Shown: positions 42,975 to 52,867 of the stretch, piece after piece
How positions within the stretch are numbered: position 1 is the stretch's first letter
How the letters are laid out: the number at the start of each line of letters is the position of its first letter
From: Brooklawnia propionicigenes
GTDB taxonomy: Bacteria > Actinomycetota > Actinomycetes > Propionibacteriales > Propionibacteriaceae
Length of the DNA: 64,000 nucleotides
Assembly (NCBI RefSeq): GCF_030297015.1
Contig: NZ_AP028056.1
Coordinates: 816,939 to 880,938, forward strand
Reading direction: 5' to 3'
Made by a program: the position numbers and the translations under genes
The notes under the pieces: model-generated
What the model saw: only the letters and a program-made list of their open reading frames with translations
The model's database searches: none
What the model was told of the DNA's origin: nothing

Positions 42975-45230
42975 TCAGGCCATGGCGGCCGGGATGGGCG
43001 CCGCCCAGGCCTCGCGGATCTCGTCCAGCGGCAGCGAGAAGAATCCCTCCACGGTCAGCTCGCGTTCGCGGTTGACCAGGCCGATATCGGCCACCGGGAC
43101 GCCGTGGTCGGCGCACAGCGCACGGAATGCGTCCAGTTTGGGTCGCTGCACCGACACCAGGGCGCGGGCCGGAGTCTCGCTGAACAGCATCGCGGTGGCG
43201 TCCAGGCCCTGGGGCAGCGTCACGGTCGCACCGTAGCCGCGGCGCAGGCAGGACTCGGTGAGCGCAATCGCCAGTCCGCCCTCCGACAGGTCATGGGCGC
43301 CGCCGAGCAACTCCTGCTTGGCGGCCTTGATCATCACTGTGGCGAGCGCCTGCTCGGCGTCCAGGTTGGGGAACGGCGGCAGGCCGCCGAGATGACCGTG
43401 TATGGTCTCCGACCAGGCCGAACCCCCAAGTTCTTCCTTGGTCTCACCCAGCAGCAGGACGCTGTCCCCCGGCTTCGCGAAGCCCATCGGGATGCGCTGG
43501 CGCACATCGTCGATGACGCCCAGGATGCCCACCTGCGGGGTGGGCAGGATATTGCGTCCGCCGGTCTGGTTGTAGAAGCTCACGTTGCCGCCGGTCACCG
43601 GCACGCCGAGGGTCCGGCAGCCATCCACCAGCCCCTTGATGGCCTCCACGAATTGCCACATGACTTCGGGGTCTTCCGGCGAACCGAAGTTCAGGCAGTC
43701 GGTCACCGCGACCGGCTGCGCACCCGAGACCGCCACATTGCGGTAGGCCTCGGACAATGCCAGCTGGGCACCCAGATAGGGATTGAGCTGGCAGTACCGG
43801 CCGTTGGCGTCGGTTGCCAGTGCGATACCCAGGTTGGTGAGTTCGTCGATGCGCACCATGCCGGCATCATCGGGCTGAGACAGCACGGAGTTGCCACGCA
43901 CGAAGCGATCGTACTGATCGGTCACCCAGCTGCGATCGCACAGATTCGGCGACGCGACCAGCCTGAGCAGCTGAGATGCCAACTCGGGGCCCTCGCTGGA
44001 GCGCGGCAGATGGTTGTCGTGGTCGGCGTTCAGCGCGTCGATCCAGTCCGGGCGGCCCTGCGGGCGGTCGTAGGTCGGTCCCTCGTGGGCGACGGTGCGG
44101 GGGTCGACGTCGACGATGCGCTGACCATGCCAGTCGATGTACAGCCGGTTACCCTCGATCAGTTCGCCGACCACCGTGGCCTGCACATCCCACTTCGCAC
44201 AGATCTCCATGAACCGTTCGACGTCGTCCGGCTCGCAGATCGCCATCATGCGTTCCTGGGACTCGCTCATCAAGATCTCTTCGGGGCTCATCGTGTAGTC
44301 GCGCAGCGGCACCAGATCGAGCTCACAGTGCATGCCGCCGTCGCCGGCCGAAGCCAACTCGCTGGTCGCACACGAGATACCCGCGGCACCGAAGTCCTGC
44401 AATGCCGTGACGACGCCCGCGGAGAACAATTCGAGGGTGCATTCGATGAGCAGCTTCTCCATGAAGGGGTCGCCCACCTGCACGGCCGGACGCTTCGACG
44501 GCTTGGAATCGTCGAAGGTCTCCGAGGCCAGGATCGACGCGCCGCCAATACCATCGGCGCCGGTCGACGCTCCGTAGAGGATGACCTTGTTGCCAACCCC
44601 GGTCGCCTTGGCGAACTTCAGGTCCTCATGCCGCATGACGCCCACGCACAGCGCGTTGACCAGCGGATTGTCCGCATAGGTGGCGTCGAAGTAGACCTCG
44701 CCGCCGATATTGGGCAGTCCAAGACAGTTGCCGTAGCCGCCGACGCCGGCAACGACTCCGGGCAGCACACGGGCGGTGTCGGGGGCTTCCAGCGGGCCGA
44801 ACCGCAGTCCGTCCATGACTGCGATCGGTCGGGCGCCCATCGCCAGGATGTCGCGGACGATGCCGCCCACACCGGTGGCCGCCCCCTGGTAGGGCTCGAC
44901 GAACGACGGATGGTTGTGTGACTCCGACTTGAAGGTGATCGCATAGCCCTGGCCGATGTCCACCGCACCGGCGTTATCTCCGATGCCGGCCAACAGCGCA
45001 CCGCGCGGAGTCGTCTGCGGCAGTGCTGCGAACCGCTTCAGATGGATCTTCGAGGACTTGTAGCTGCAGTGCTCCGACCACATGACGGAGTACATCGCCA
45101 GTTCGGCGCCGGTTGGCCGGCGTCCCAGCAGCTCGCGGATTCGCTGGTACTCATCTTCTTTGAGCCCGAGGGCTGCCCACGGCTGCTCGGCGTCCGGAGT
45201 TTCACGGGCATTCTGCACGGTGTCGACCAC
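42975..45230 (-). CDS. purL: Phosphoribosylformylglycinamidine synthase, large subunit
   Basis: A 751-residue short-form PurL, which needs separate PurS and PurQ, both present next to it. [12 protein letters not shown] near residue 50, the ATP/Mg stretch [19 protein letters not shown] near 105 and [13 protein letters not shown] near 215 are family signatures; [14 protein letters not shown] comes near residue 645. GTG at 45230 has no ribosome site but a -10 box 6 bases upstream. Transcribed separately from purSQ, 119 bases away. Confidence 0.95.
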   Translation of the reverse strand: MVDTVQNARETPDAEQPWAALGLKEDEYQRIRELLGRRPTGAELAMYSVMWSEHCSYKSSKIHLKRFAALPQTTPRGALLAGIGDNAGAVDIGQGYAITFKSESHNHPSFVEPYQGAATGVGGIVRDILAMGARPIAVMDGLRFGPLEAPDTARVLPGVVAGVGGYGNCLGLPNIGGEVYFDATYADNPLVNALCVGVMRHEDLKFAKATGVGNKVILYGASTGADGIGGASILASETFDDSKPSKRPAVQVGDPFMEKLLIECTLELFSAGVVTALQDFGAAGISCATSELASAGDGGMHCELDLVPLRDYTMSPEEILMSESQERMMAICEPDDVERFMEICAKWDVQATVVGELIEGNRLYIDWHGQRIVDVDPRTVAHEGPTYDRPQGRPDWIDALNADHDNHLPRSSEGPELASQLLRLVASPNLCDRSWVTDQYDRFVRGNSVLSQPDDAGMVRIDELTNLGIALATDANGRYCQLNPYLGAQLALSEAYRNVAVSGAQPVAVTDCLNFGSPEDPEVMWQFVEAIKGLVDGCRTLGVPVTGGNVSFYNQTGGRNILPTPQVGILGVIDDVRQRIPMGFAKPGDSVLLLGETKEELGGSAWSETIHGHLGGLPPFPNLDAEQALATVMIKAAKQELLGGAHDLSEGGLAIALTESCLRRGYGATVTLPQGLDATAMLFSETPARALVSVQRPKLDAFRALCADHGVPVADIGLVNRERELTVEGFFSLPLDEIREAWAAPIPAAMA

Positions 45231-45236
45231 GTACTA

Positions 45237-45242
45237 AGGCTA
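45237..45242 (-). promoter_or_regulatory. -10 box, leaderless purL
   Basis: TAGCCT on the minus strand, 6 bases before GTG at 45230. Confidence 0.55.
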
Positions 45243-45349
45243 GCCGAGCGCGCCACGCTCCTCACGCGGTGATCGAGTTGCGGCCATGTGCAACAACGGC
45301 CCGGCGATTGCGCATGCGAGTCGCCGGCGCAACCGCGAGCCGGTACCGA

Positions 45350-46020
<671 letters not shown>

Positions 46021-46024
<4 letters not shown>

Positions 46025-46266
46025 GACTCTTCCACCCGCACGTCGAAGCTCTCGATGACCGTGTTGGCGAGCAGTTTCTCGGCGGCGTCGCGGATCTGGT
46101 CGATCCGCTCGTCGGTCAACTCCCCCTCGACGGTGATCTCGAAGCGTTTGCCCTGACGCACCGTCAGGCCCTGATAGCCGAGGCGCTGGAGCGATCCGGT
46201 CACTGCCTTGCCCTGAGGATCGAGGATCTCGGGCTTGGGCATCACGTCGACGACTACTCGTGTCAT
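46021..46266 (-). CDS. purS: Phosphoribosylformylglycinamidine synthase, small subunit
   Basis: An 81-residue protein of usual PurS length, opening [21 protein letters not shown] and containing [16 protein letters not shown]. PurS bridges PurL and PurQ in the three-part enzyme. It starts at ATG 46266 with a -10 box 6 bases upstream, inside the short gap after purC, so purSQ appears to have its own leaderless promoter. Confidence 0.94.
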
Positions 46267-46272
46267 ACCGGC

Positions 46273-46278
46273 AGCTTA
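46273..46278 (-). promoter_or_regulatory. -10 box, leaderless purS
   Basis: TAAGCT on the minus strand, 6 bases before ATG at 46266. Confidence 0.55.
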
Positions 46279-46282
46279 TCGC

Positions 46283-47155
46283 CTAACCGAGCTTGAGCTC
46301 GCGACCCGTCAAGCGCTGGAAAGCGGTGAGATAGCGCTCACGGGTCTTCGCCACGATTTCGGGGGGCAGTGCGGGAGGCGGGGTGTCAGTCGTGCGGTCC
46401 CAGCCCGATTCGTGCACCAGCCAATCGCGCAGGTACTGCTTGTCGAAGCTGGCCAGCTTGCCGCGCGACCATTCCTGCGCATCCCAGAAGCGGGACGAGT
46501 CGGGCGTCAGCACCTCGTCGCCGAGCACCAGCGTGCCATCGGCGCGCAGGCCGAACTCCAGTTTCGTGTCGGCCAGAATGATCCCCCGCTCGCGGGCGAT
46601 CTGCTCGGCTCGGGCGTAGATCGCCAGCGTGGCATCCCGCAGCCGGGCGCCGAGTTGCTCACCGATCTCGGCACACATCGTCTCGTAGGAGATGTTCTCG
46701 TCGTGTTCGCCCAACTCGGCCTTGCGGGCCGGGGTGAAGATCGGCGTCTCCAGGCGTGAGCCGTCATGCAGTCCAGCCGGCAGCGGGACCCCGCAGACCA
46801 TGCCGCTCGCCTGGTACTCCAGCCAGCCCGAGCCGGTGAGGTAGCCCCGGGCCACCGCCTCGATCGGCACCATGTCGAGGCTCTCCACGATCATCGCCCG
46901 CCCGGCGACCTCCTGCGGGACGTCGGCGGAGATCAGGTGATTGTCGATCAGACCGGAGAGTTGATCGAACCACCACAGCGAGAGCTGAGTCAAGACGATG
47001 CCCTTGTCCGGGATCGTGGTGTCGAGCACGTAGTCATATGCGGAGATGTTGTCGGTGGCCACCATCAGCAGCTGGCCTGGATCGGGCAACGCATAGAGTT
47101 CGCGCACCTTGCCGGCATGGATGAGGGGCAACCCGAGATTCCCGTATTGGCTCAC
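46283..47155 (-). CDS. purC: Phosphoribosylaminoimidazole-succinocarboxamide synthase
   Basis: A 290-residue SAICAR synthetase. It has HAGKVRELYALPD at the N-terminus, the signatures VEAVARGYLTGSGW (near residue 100) and ADTKLEFGL (near 200), and LTPDSSRFWDAQEW. GTG at 47155 is set by a -10 box 6 bases upstream; there is no ribosome site. Upstream on the + strand a membrane-protein gene diverges from it. Confidence 0.95.
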   Translation of the reverse strand: MSQYGNLGLPLIHAGKVRELYALPDPGQLLMVATDNISAYDYVLDTTIPDKGIVLTQLSLWWFDQLSGLIDNHLISADVPQEVAGRAMIVESLDMVPIEAVARGYLTGSGWLEYQASGMVCGVPLPAGLHDGSRLETPIFTPARKAELGEHDENISYETMCAEIGEQLGARLRDATLAIYARAEQIARERGIILADTKLEFGLRADGTLVLGDEVLTPDSSRFWDAQEWSRGKLASFDKQYLRDWLVHESGWDRTTDTPPPALPPEIVAKTRERYLTAFQRLTGRELKLG

Positions 47156-47161
47156 ATCGCC

Positions 47162-47167
47162 AGCCTA
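47162..47167 (-). promoter_or_regulatory. -10 box, leaderless purC
   Basis: TAGGCT on the minus strand, 6 bases before GTG at 47155. Confidence 0.55.
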
Positions 47168-47387
47168 GCGGCGCGTTCCCGCATGGGTCTTCCGCGTTCA
47201 CCGTGCCTGATCTTCTTCAGTTGGGGCGTTGGATCGATCCAAATGGCGGTTTTCGCTCGATTCGGCGTCAAGTGAAGAAGACCAGGCACGGCCGGCCGGT
47301 GGTCCGCCAAACGGGAGCTGCTCCGGAGTGGCGGCCGGACCCACCTGTGAGCCGGCCACTAGAGTTGGCGTCAAGGAGGGTCCACTG

Positions 47388-48404
47388 GTGCTCGAGCTCG
47401 TTTTCTTGGCTGCAGGCCTGCTGGCCCTGGCCGCGGCCGTTGCTGTCGTGCTGGCCCAGCGCACCCCTGCCGAACACGCTCAGGCCGCCATCCGGGTCGG
47501 TCTTCTCGAACCGGAGTCCCGCCTCAATCCCCCCGCCGATCTGCGTCCGGGCATGCTGGGCGCGCTCATCGACGGCGAAGTCAGCGACCGTGACCTCAAG
47601 TTGACGCTGCTCGACCTGGCTGCCCGCGGCTATCTCACCATCACGCCCACGACCACAGCCTCCGGGCGGTCCACCTGGCAGCTCGACCGTACGGTCAAGC
47701 CGATCGACGCGACGCTGCTCGGTTACGAACACGCACTGCTCACCCGGCCGTTCGAGAACGGCTCGGTCCTGCTCAACCAGCTCGCCCGAGACCCGGCGAA
47801 ACCCCTTGAGCAGGCGCGGACCGCCGTGTCCGAAGAGGTCCGGGCGAAGGGCTGGTTCCTCACCGACGCCAAGAGCCGCCATTCCCGGTGGGGGTGGATC
47901 GGAGCGCTGGTCTTGGTGCTCGGACTACTGGCGACCGCTTTCATGCTCATCGACTGGGCCGCCACCAACGACTTCCGCGGCGTGATCGGCGGCCTGGGTG
48001 TCGTCGCTGCCGGGGTGCTACTGGCCTCGAAAGGGCGGGCCCGCAGCTCACACACGCCGGCTGGCGTCACGGCTTTGACCCATGCCGAGCAACTCAAGTC
48101 GGCGCTGCATGACCTGCAGCCCGAAGAGATCGCCGTCGTCACTGCCGGCGCCGAGTTCAGCCGCCTGCTGCCGTGGGCGATCGGCTTCGGCGCCGAGACG
48201 AAGCTGGCGACAGCCGTGGACGACGAGTTGCAGCGCGCCGCCAAGTGGGGCCAGCACGTCGAGCTGCAGCTGAGTTGGCTCACCTCGGAAGCCGGGCACC
48301 AGGTCGATGGCGACGCCCGGAAGATCGCAACGGAGGTGGCCACGGTGGTCAATCGCAAGACCAACGGACGCGGGCACGCCCAACGGGTGGCGACCCCCGC
48401 CTAG
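47388..48404 (+). CDS. Membrane protein of DUF2207-like type, function unknown
   Basis: A 338-residue protein with an N-terminal membrane segment (residues 2-24), a cytoplasmic region with GALIDGEVSDRDLKLTLLDLAARGYL (a winged-helix-like stretch as in the C-terminal part of DUF2207 proteins), two closely spaced membrane segments near residues 170-220 and a soluble tail. GTG at 47388 has AAGGAGG 8 bases upstream, and TAGAGT at 47360-47365 is a suitable -10 box. The start is therefore leadered, unlike its neighbours. Family assignment is tentative. Confidence 0.65.
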   Translation: MLELVFLAAGLLALAAAVAVVLAQRTPAEHAQAAIRVGLLEPESRLNPPADLRPGMLGALIDGEVSDRDLKLTLLDLAARGYLTITPTTTASGRSTWQLDRTVKPIDATLLGYEHALLTRPFENGSVLLNQLARDPAKPLEQARTAVSEEVRAKGWFLTDAKSRHSRWGWIGALVLVLGLLATAFMLIDWAATNDFRGVIGGLGVVAAGVLLASKGRARSSHTPAGVTALTHAEQLKSALHDLQPEEIAVVTAGAEFSRLLPWAIGFGAETKLATAVDDELQRAAKWGQHVELQLSWLTSEAGHQVDGDARKIATEVATVVNRKTNGRGHAQRVATPA

Positions 48405-48463
48405 CCGGGCCGGGTTCCCCCACCGGACTAAGCTTTTCGCTGCGAACGACAGGAGGCGCAACG

Positions 48464-49792
48464 ATGACCACTCCGCCGAACGATCCCGGCCGGGGCCAGC
48501 CGTCCGGCACCTTTGGCCACAGCGGTCAGAACCCGGGCGGCTACGACCCGGACAGCTCGAGGAGATATGGCCGAGGCATCTCGGGAAGCGACGGCCCCGC
48601 CGATCAGCCTGCAGGCTATGTACCCCGTTTCGCCCAGCAGGGGCCCAGCCAGCCGGCGGCCGCACAACCAGGCTTCGGTCAAACCGGACAGCCGGGCTAC
48701 AACTACTACGCTGCGCAGCAGCCCGGCCAGCAGGGTCCTGCGCTGGCCGACTCGACTGCCTGCAGTCCCGGGCAGCAGCGCCGGTTCGCGGGTGCCTACC
48801 GGCCGCAGGATCCCCAGAAACTCAAGCGGCGCCGCCTGATCGCCGTCATCGTCATCGTGGCAGTGGTCCTCGGTATCGGGGGCTATCTCTTCTTCAACTG
48901 GTTCACCTCACGCAATGATGAGCGCGACAGCCAGGCCGCGATGAATGGCCTGCTGACCGCGCTTCAGGCAGGCGACGCAACCGCGGCGCTCAGTTACCTC
49001 GACCCGGGTTCGATTGCTGTCGACGGCCAGCCGCTGCTGACCGATGCGGCAATAGCGAACAACCCGAACACTTTCGCTTTCAACCCGAACTTCGTGTCCA
49101 GCAAGTCGGGTGGCGGCTACAGCCATCAGGCCAGCGTCCAAATCAACGGCACGACGCGAGTCGTTCAGTGGGATGTCAAGGAGATCGACGGCACTTGGAA
49201 AGTGGAAGGGGCCGACGTCCTCGGCCAGATCAACCTGGGCAACGGCCAGTCGGTGCAGATCAACGGCATCGCGGTTGGCCCGGGGCCGACAACGCTGAGC
49301 GCCCTGCCAGGAAGCTACACCGCGAGTTCCGAACTCGCGCTGCTCTCGTTCGCGCCCAGCCAGGCCGATTTTGACATCTTCACCGGCGGGCAGACGTCGA
49401 TCGACGCTGAACTGATCGTTGCCGACGGGGTGCAAGAGCAGGTCGTCGATCAGGTCCGCGAGATCCTCAACGGCTGCGTGGCGGCGAAGGCCTCCCCGGG
49501 CACCTGCAACTGGGCGATGACCTTCTCCAACGGGCATGCGGTGGACGGCACCATCACCTGGACGCTGTCGCCGGAAGATCCTGCCTCCCAGATCACCGTG
49601 CCGACCACCGGGTGGACCGCAGCGGAGGCCTACACGCAGACCTTCGCCTTGCGGTACCAGACGATCGCGGCCGGCGAGGGCCAGTTGGACGATGGCAGCC
49701 GCGGCAAGTTCGACGGTTATACCGCCACCCGGACCAGCTACTTCAGTCTGGACCTGTCGGGCGACACTCCCGTGATCAGGCTGGTGTCCTGA
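48464..49792 (+). CDS. Single-pass membrane protein with disordered Pro/Gln/Gly-rich head
   Basis: A 442-residue protein. Residues 1-110 are Pro, Gly, Gln and Ser rich and probably disordered; KRRRLIAVIVIVAVVLGIGG near residue 125 is a membrane anchor with positive residues inside; the remaining 300 residues lie outside and include an NTF2-like opening (NGLLTALQAGDATAALSYLD) and two Cys (NGCVAAKASPGTC) that could form a disulfide. AGGAGG is 7 bases before ATG at 48464 and TAAGCT at 48429-48434 a -10 box. No family recognised. Confidence 0.7.
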   Translation: MTTPPNDPGRGQPSGTFGHSGQNPGGYDPDSSRRYGRGISGSDGPADQPAGYVPRFAQQGPSQPAAAQPGFGQTGQPGYNYYAAQQPGQQGPALADSTACSPGQQRRFAGAYRPQDPQKLKRRRLIAVIVIVAVVLGIGGYLFFNWFTSRNDERDSQAAMNGLLTALQAGDATAALSYLDPGSIAVDGQPLLTDAAIANNPNTFAFNPNFVSSKSGGGYSHQASVQINGTTRVVQWDVKEIDGTWKVEGADVLGQINLGNGQSVQINGIAVGPGPTTLSALPGSYTASSELALLSFAPSQADFDIFTGGQTSIDAELIVADGVQEQVVDQVREILNGCVAAKASPGTCNWAMTFSNGHAVDGTITWTLSPEDPASQITVPTTGWTAAEAYTQTFALRYQTIAAGEGQLDDGSRGKFDGYTATRTSYFSLDLSGDTPVIRLVS

Positions 49793-49849
49793 TCACGGTG
49801 CCGGCGCCGCTCGTCCACCAGGAGGCTGCCTGCGGGATCGCTCGCTGAG

Positions 49850-49884
49850 GTCTGCAGAGGGTGTGCCGTCTGCAGGGGTGTGCC
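49850..49884 (+). repeat. Short imperfect tandem repeat
   Basis: GTCTGCAGAGGGTGTGCC (49850-49867) is followed by GTCTGCAGGGGTGTGCC (49868-49884), one base shorter, between two convergent genes. Confidence 0.65.
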
Positions 49885-49891
49885 CTAAGCC

Positions 49892-51325
49892 TCAGAGAAC
49901 TGTCCCGGGCTGATACGCGGCCGCTTGCGGATCGGCGTCCACCAGCGGAGTGATCTTGGCCACCACGCGCTCCACCTGGCGGGCGGCTGCCCCGGTCAAC
50001 TCCAGCGGTGCGCTGACCAGATGATCCAGCTCTTCACGGCTCAATCCGAGCCGCGAATCGGCAGCCAGCCGGTCGAAGAGCTGATTCGTCCGGTCACCGG
50101 TGGTACGCATCTCCAAGGCGACGGCGACTGCATTCTGTTTGATGGCCTCGTGGGCGTCCTCGCGTCCGACTCCCTTGCGGACCGCGGCCATCAGCACCTT
50201 CGTCGTGGTCAGGAAGGGTAGATAGCGATCGAGCTCGGCGGCGATCACCTTTGGGAAAGCGCCGAACCCGGACAAGACGGTCAAGAAGGTCTCGTAGAGC
50301 CCATCGAGCGCGTAGAAGGCGTCCGGCAGTGCGATGCGCCGCACCACCGAGCAACTGACGTCGCCCTCATTCCACTGGTCGCCGGCCAGTTCGCTGATCA
50401 TCGACAGGTAGCCGCGGATCACCACGGCGAGCCCGTTGACTCGCTCACAGCTGCGGGTGTTCATCTTGTGCGGCATCGCCGACGAGCCCACCTGACCCTC
50501 CGCGAATCCCTCGGTGACCAGCTCGTTTCCGGCCATCAGCCGGATGCTGGTGGCCAGATTCGACGGCGCGGCCGCGGTTTGGGCGAGTGCGGAGATCGCA
50601 TCGAAGTCGAGCGAGCGCGGGTAGACCTGGCCGGTCGAGTCGAGCACCTGCCCGAATCCCAGCCCGGAGGCGATCCGCGTCTCGAACTCGTCGAGCTTGG
50701 CGAGGTCACCGCCGAGCAGGTCGAGCATGTCCTGGCTGGTGCCGACCGGACCCTTGATGCCGCGGGCGGGATAGCGTCCGATCAGGTCATCGAGGCGGGC
50801 ATGGGCGATCAGCAGCTCGTCGGCGCAGGTCGCGAACCGCTTGCCGAGGGTGGTGACCTGCGCGGCCACGTTGTGGCTGCGTCCGGCGATCGGCTGATCG
50901 GTGTAACGGGCGGCCAGTTCACCAAGCCGCGCGAGCACGGTGACCGTTCGGGAACGGATCAGTCTCAGCGCCTCGAGCACCTGCATCTGCTCGACGTTCT
51001 CGGTGAGGTCGCGGCTGGTCATGCCCTTGTGGATGTGCTCGTGACCGGCCAGCGCATTGAACTCTTCGATGCGTGCCTTGACGTCGTGGCGGGTGATGCG
51101 CTCGCGGGCCGCGATGGAATCGAGATCGACCTGATCGACGACGGCGAGGTAGTCAGCGATCACTTGGTCGGGGTCGTCACCGCCGAATTCGACACCGAGG
51201 TCCCGCTGAGCCTCCAGCACCGCGATCCACAGCTTGCGTTCGGCGATGATCTTGTTGATCGGCGACCAGATCGAGCGCATCTGCTCGGACGCATAGCGGT
51301 TGGCCAGCACGTTCGGGATAGTCAA
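49892..51325 (-). CDS. purB: Adenylosuccinate lyase
   Basis: A 477-residue lyase that acts twice in purine synthesis. The fumarase/aspartase signature GSSAMPHKMNTRSCERVNG lies near residue 285, TSRDLTENVEQMQ near 100 and the catalytic His region AGRSHNVAAQVTTLGKR near 147. The start is TTG at 51325: AAGGAGA lies 5 bases upstream (51331-51338) and the family N-terminus (TIPNVLANRYAS) begins there. It is 13 bases after purD and is transcribed with it. Confidence 0.93.
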   Translation of the reverse strand: MTIPNVLANRYASEQMRSIWSPINKIIAERKLWIAVLEAQRDLGVEFGGDDPDQVIADYLAVVDQVDLDSIAARERITRHDVKARIEEFNALAGHEHIHKGMTSRDLTENVEQMQVLEALRLIRSRTVTVLARLGELAARYTDQPIAGRSHNVAAQVTTLGKRFATCADELLIAHARLDDLIGRYPARGIKGPVGTSQDMLDLLGGDLAKLDEFETRIASGLGFGQVLDSTGQVYPRSLDFDAISALAQTAAAPSNLATSIRLMAGNELVTEGFAEGQVGSSAMPHKMNTRSCERVNGLAVVIRGYLSMISELAGDQWNEGDVSCSVVRRIALPDAFYALDGLYETFLTVLSGFGAFPKVIAAELDRYLPFLTTTKVLMAAVRKGVGREDAHEAIKQNAVAVALEMRTTGDRTNQLFDRLAADSRLGLSREELDHLVSAPLELTGAAARQVERVVAKITPLVDADPQAAAYQPGTVL

Positions 51326-51338
51326 CTGATTCTCCTTG

Positions 51339-52598
51339 TCAAATGGCCTTGGCGGCGATATCGGAGCGGCAGAATCCGTCCGGGAAGTCGATCTTGGCGA
51401 TGTGCTCGTAGACGGCCGCGCGGGCATCTGCGAGATCATCGCCGATACCCACGACCACCAGGACGCGACCGCCGTTGGCGGTCAGTCGTCCGTCGGCGTC
51501 GAGCGCTGTGCCCGCATGGATGACGTGCACCCGGTCGGTTTCGGGAGGCAAGCTGATGTGGCCGCCCTTGCGCGGCGAGCCCGGGTAGCCCTTCGCAGCG
51601 AGTACCACACAGACCGCAGCCCGATCATCGAAGCCAAGCCGGCCGACCTCAGCCAACGATCCGGTGGCCGCGGCATAGAGCACCTGGCCGAGCGGCGTGT
51701 GCAGCAGCGGCAGCACGACCTCGGTCTCCGGGTCACCGAACCGGGCGTTGAACTCGACCACTCGTGGCCCGGCCTTGGTGATGGCCAGGCCGACGTAGAG
51801 CAGGCCGGCGAAAGCGGTGCCGAGTACGCGCATCCGGGCCAGGGTCGGGGTGACGACCGTGTCCATCACTTCCTGGACGGTGCCGGGGGCGAGCCAAGGC
51901 AGCGGAGTGTAGGCCCCCATGCCCCCCGTGTTCGGCCCGGCATCGCCGTCGCCGACACGTTTGAAGTCCTGAGCGGGCTGCAGCGGCAGGGCATCAGTGC
52001 CATCGGTGATGACGAACAAGCTGGCCTCGGGGCCATCGAGATACTCCTCGACGACCACCTGCTCACTGCCTGCGCCATGCTCGAGTGCGGCGTCGCGGTC
52101 GGTGGTGACCAGCACCCCCTTACCGGCGGCAAGGCCATCATGTTTGACCACATAGGGCGGACCGAATTCGTCGAGAGCAGCTGCCAGCTCGGCGGGAGTC
52201 CGGCAGACGCGATAACCCGCGGTGGGCACCCCGGCCTCGGCCATGATCTGCTTGGCGAACGCCTTGGAACCTTCCAACTGGGCGGCGGCCGCGCTCGGGC
52301 CGAAGCAGGCAATGCCCTTGGCCCGCACCGCGTCGGCGACGCCGGCAACCAGGGGCGCTTCCGGCCCGATGACCACGAGATTCGCCCCGACCTCGTCGGC
52401 CAAGGCGCTGACAGCCTCGGGGTCACACGGATCGACCGGGTGATTGGTGCCGACCGCCGCCGTGCCGGGGTTACCGGGGGCGATGTGCACCGCCTCAACC
52501 GACGGATCATGCGAGATGGCCAGGGCCAGGGAATGCTCTCGTCCCCCCGATCCCACCACCAGAACGGTCAACGGAATACCAAGTTGGGCTGCGCTCAC
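51339..52598 (-). CDS. purD: Phosphoribosylamine-glycine ligase
   Basis: A 419-residue ATP-grasp enzyme, second step of purine synthesis. N-terminal [14 protein letters not shown] is the family start, [18 protein letters not shown] near residue 85, the ATP-grasp loop [13 protein letters not shown] near 145 and [17 protein letters not shown] near 290. GTG at 52598 is set by a -10 box 6 bases upstream, without a ribosome site. purB follows in the same transcript. Confidence 0.95.
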   Translation of the reverse strand: MSAAQLGIPLTVLVVGSGGREHSLALAISHDPSVEAVHIAPGNPGTAAVGTNHPVDPCDPEAVSALADEVGANLVVIGPEAPLVAGVADAVRAKGIACFGPSAAAAQLEGSKAFAKQIMAEAGVPTAGYRVCRTPAELAAALDEFGPPYVVKHDGLAAGKGVLVTTDRDAALEHGAGSEQVVVEEYLDGPEASLFVITDGTDALPLQPAQDFKRVGDGDAGPNTGGMGAYTPLPWLAPGTVQEVMDTVVTPTLARMRVLGTAFAGLLYVGLAITKAGPRVVEFNARFGDPETEVVLPLLHTPLGQVLYAAATGSLAEVGRLGFDDRAAVCVVLAAKGYPGSPRKGGHISLPPETDRVHVIHAGTALDADGRLTANGGRVLVVVGIGDDLADARAAVYEHIAKIDFPDGFCRSDIAAKAI

Positions 52599-52604
52599 GC
52601 TGCA

Positions 52605-52610
52605 ACTCTA
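52605..52610 (-). promoter_or_regulatory. -10 box, leaderless purD
   Basis: TAGAGT on the minus strand, 6 bases before GTG at 52598. Confidence 0.55.
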
Positions 52611-52662
52611 GTGGTCCGCGGCGGTGACCAGCCACGTGCTTCGGTGCGGAACCAGGCACGCA

Positions 52663-52722
52663 GCGCTCTGCGCACCTTCTGTCTCAGCACCCGCCGCGCT
52701 CTGCGCACCGTCTGTCTCGGCA
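52663..52722 (+). repeat. 33-bp imperfect direct repeat
   Basis: Copies start at 52663 and 52696, both opening GCGCTCTGCGCACC and differing at a few bases afterwards (TTCTGTCTCAGCA against GTCTGTCTCGGCA). It lies in the 269-base divergent gap between purD and the nickel-type importer, in which no gene is seen. Confidence 0.7.
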
Positions 52723-52867
52723 TCAACACCATCACCGATATGCTCCAAAGCACGGCCGATCCACGAACCGAGATCGCCTGACAGCCCGCACCGGTGAACG
52801 TAACCGCCATGTAATGACCACTTGCTACCGTCGAGGTTGGCAGATTCCCGCAAAGAAGAGACTCAGT

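Noticed and set aside
42867-44921. 684-codon open frame on the + strand opposite purL
   Set aside because: It is antisense to a fully recognisable purL, has no family similarity and arises from GC-rich third positions.
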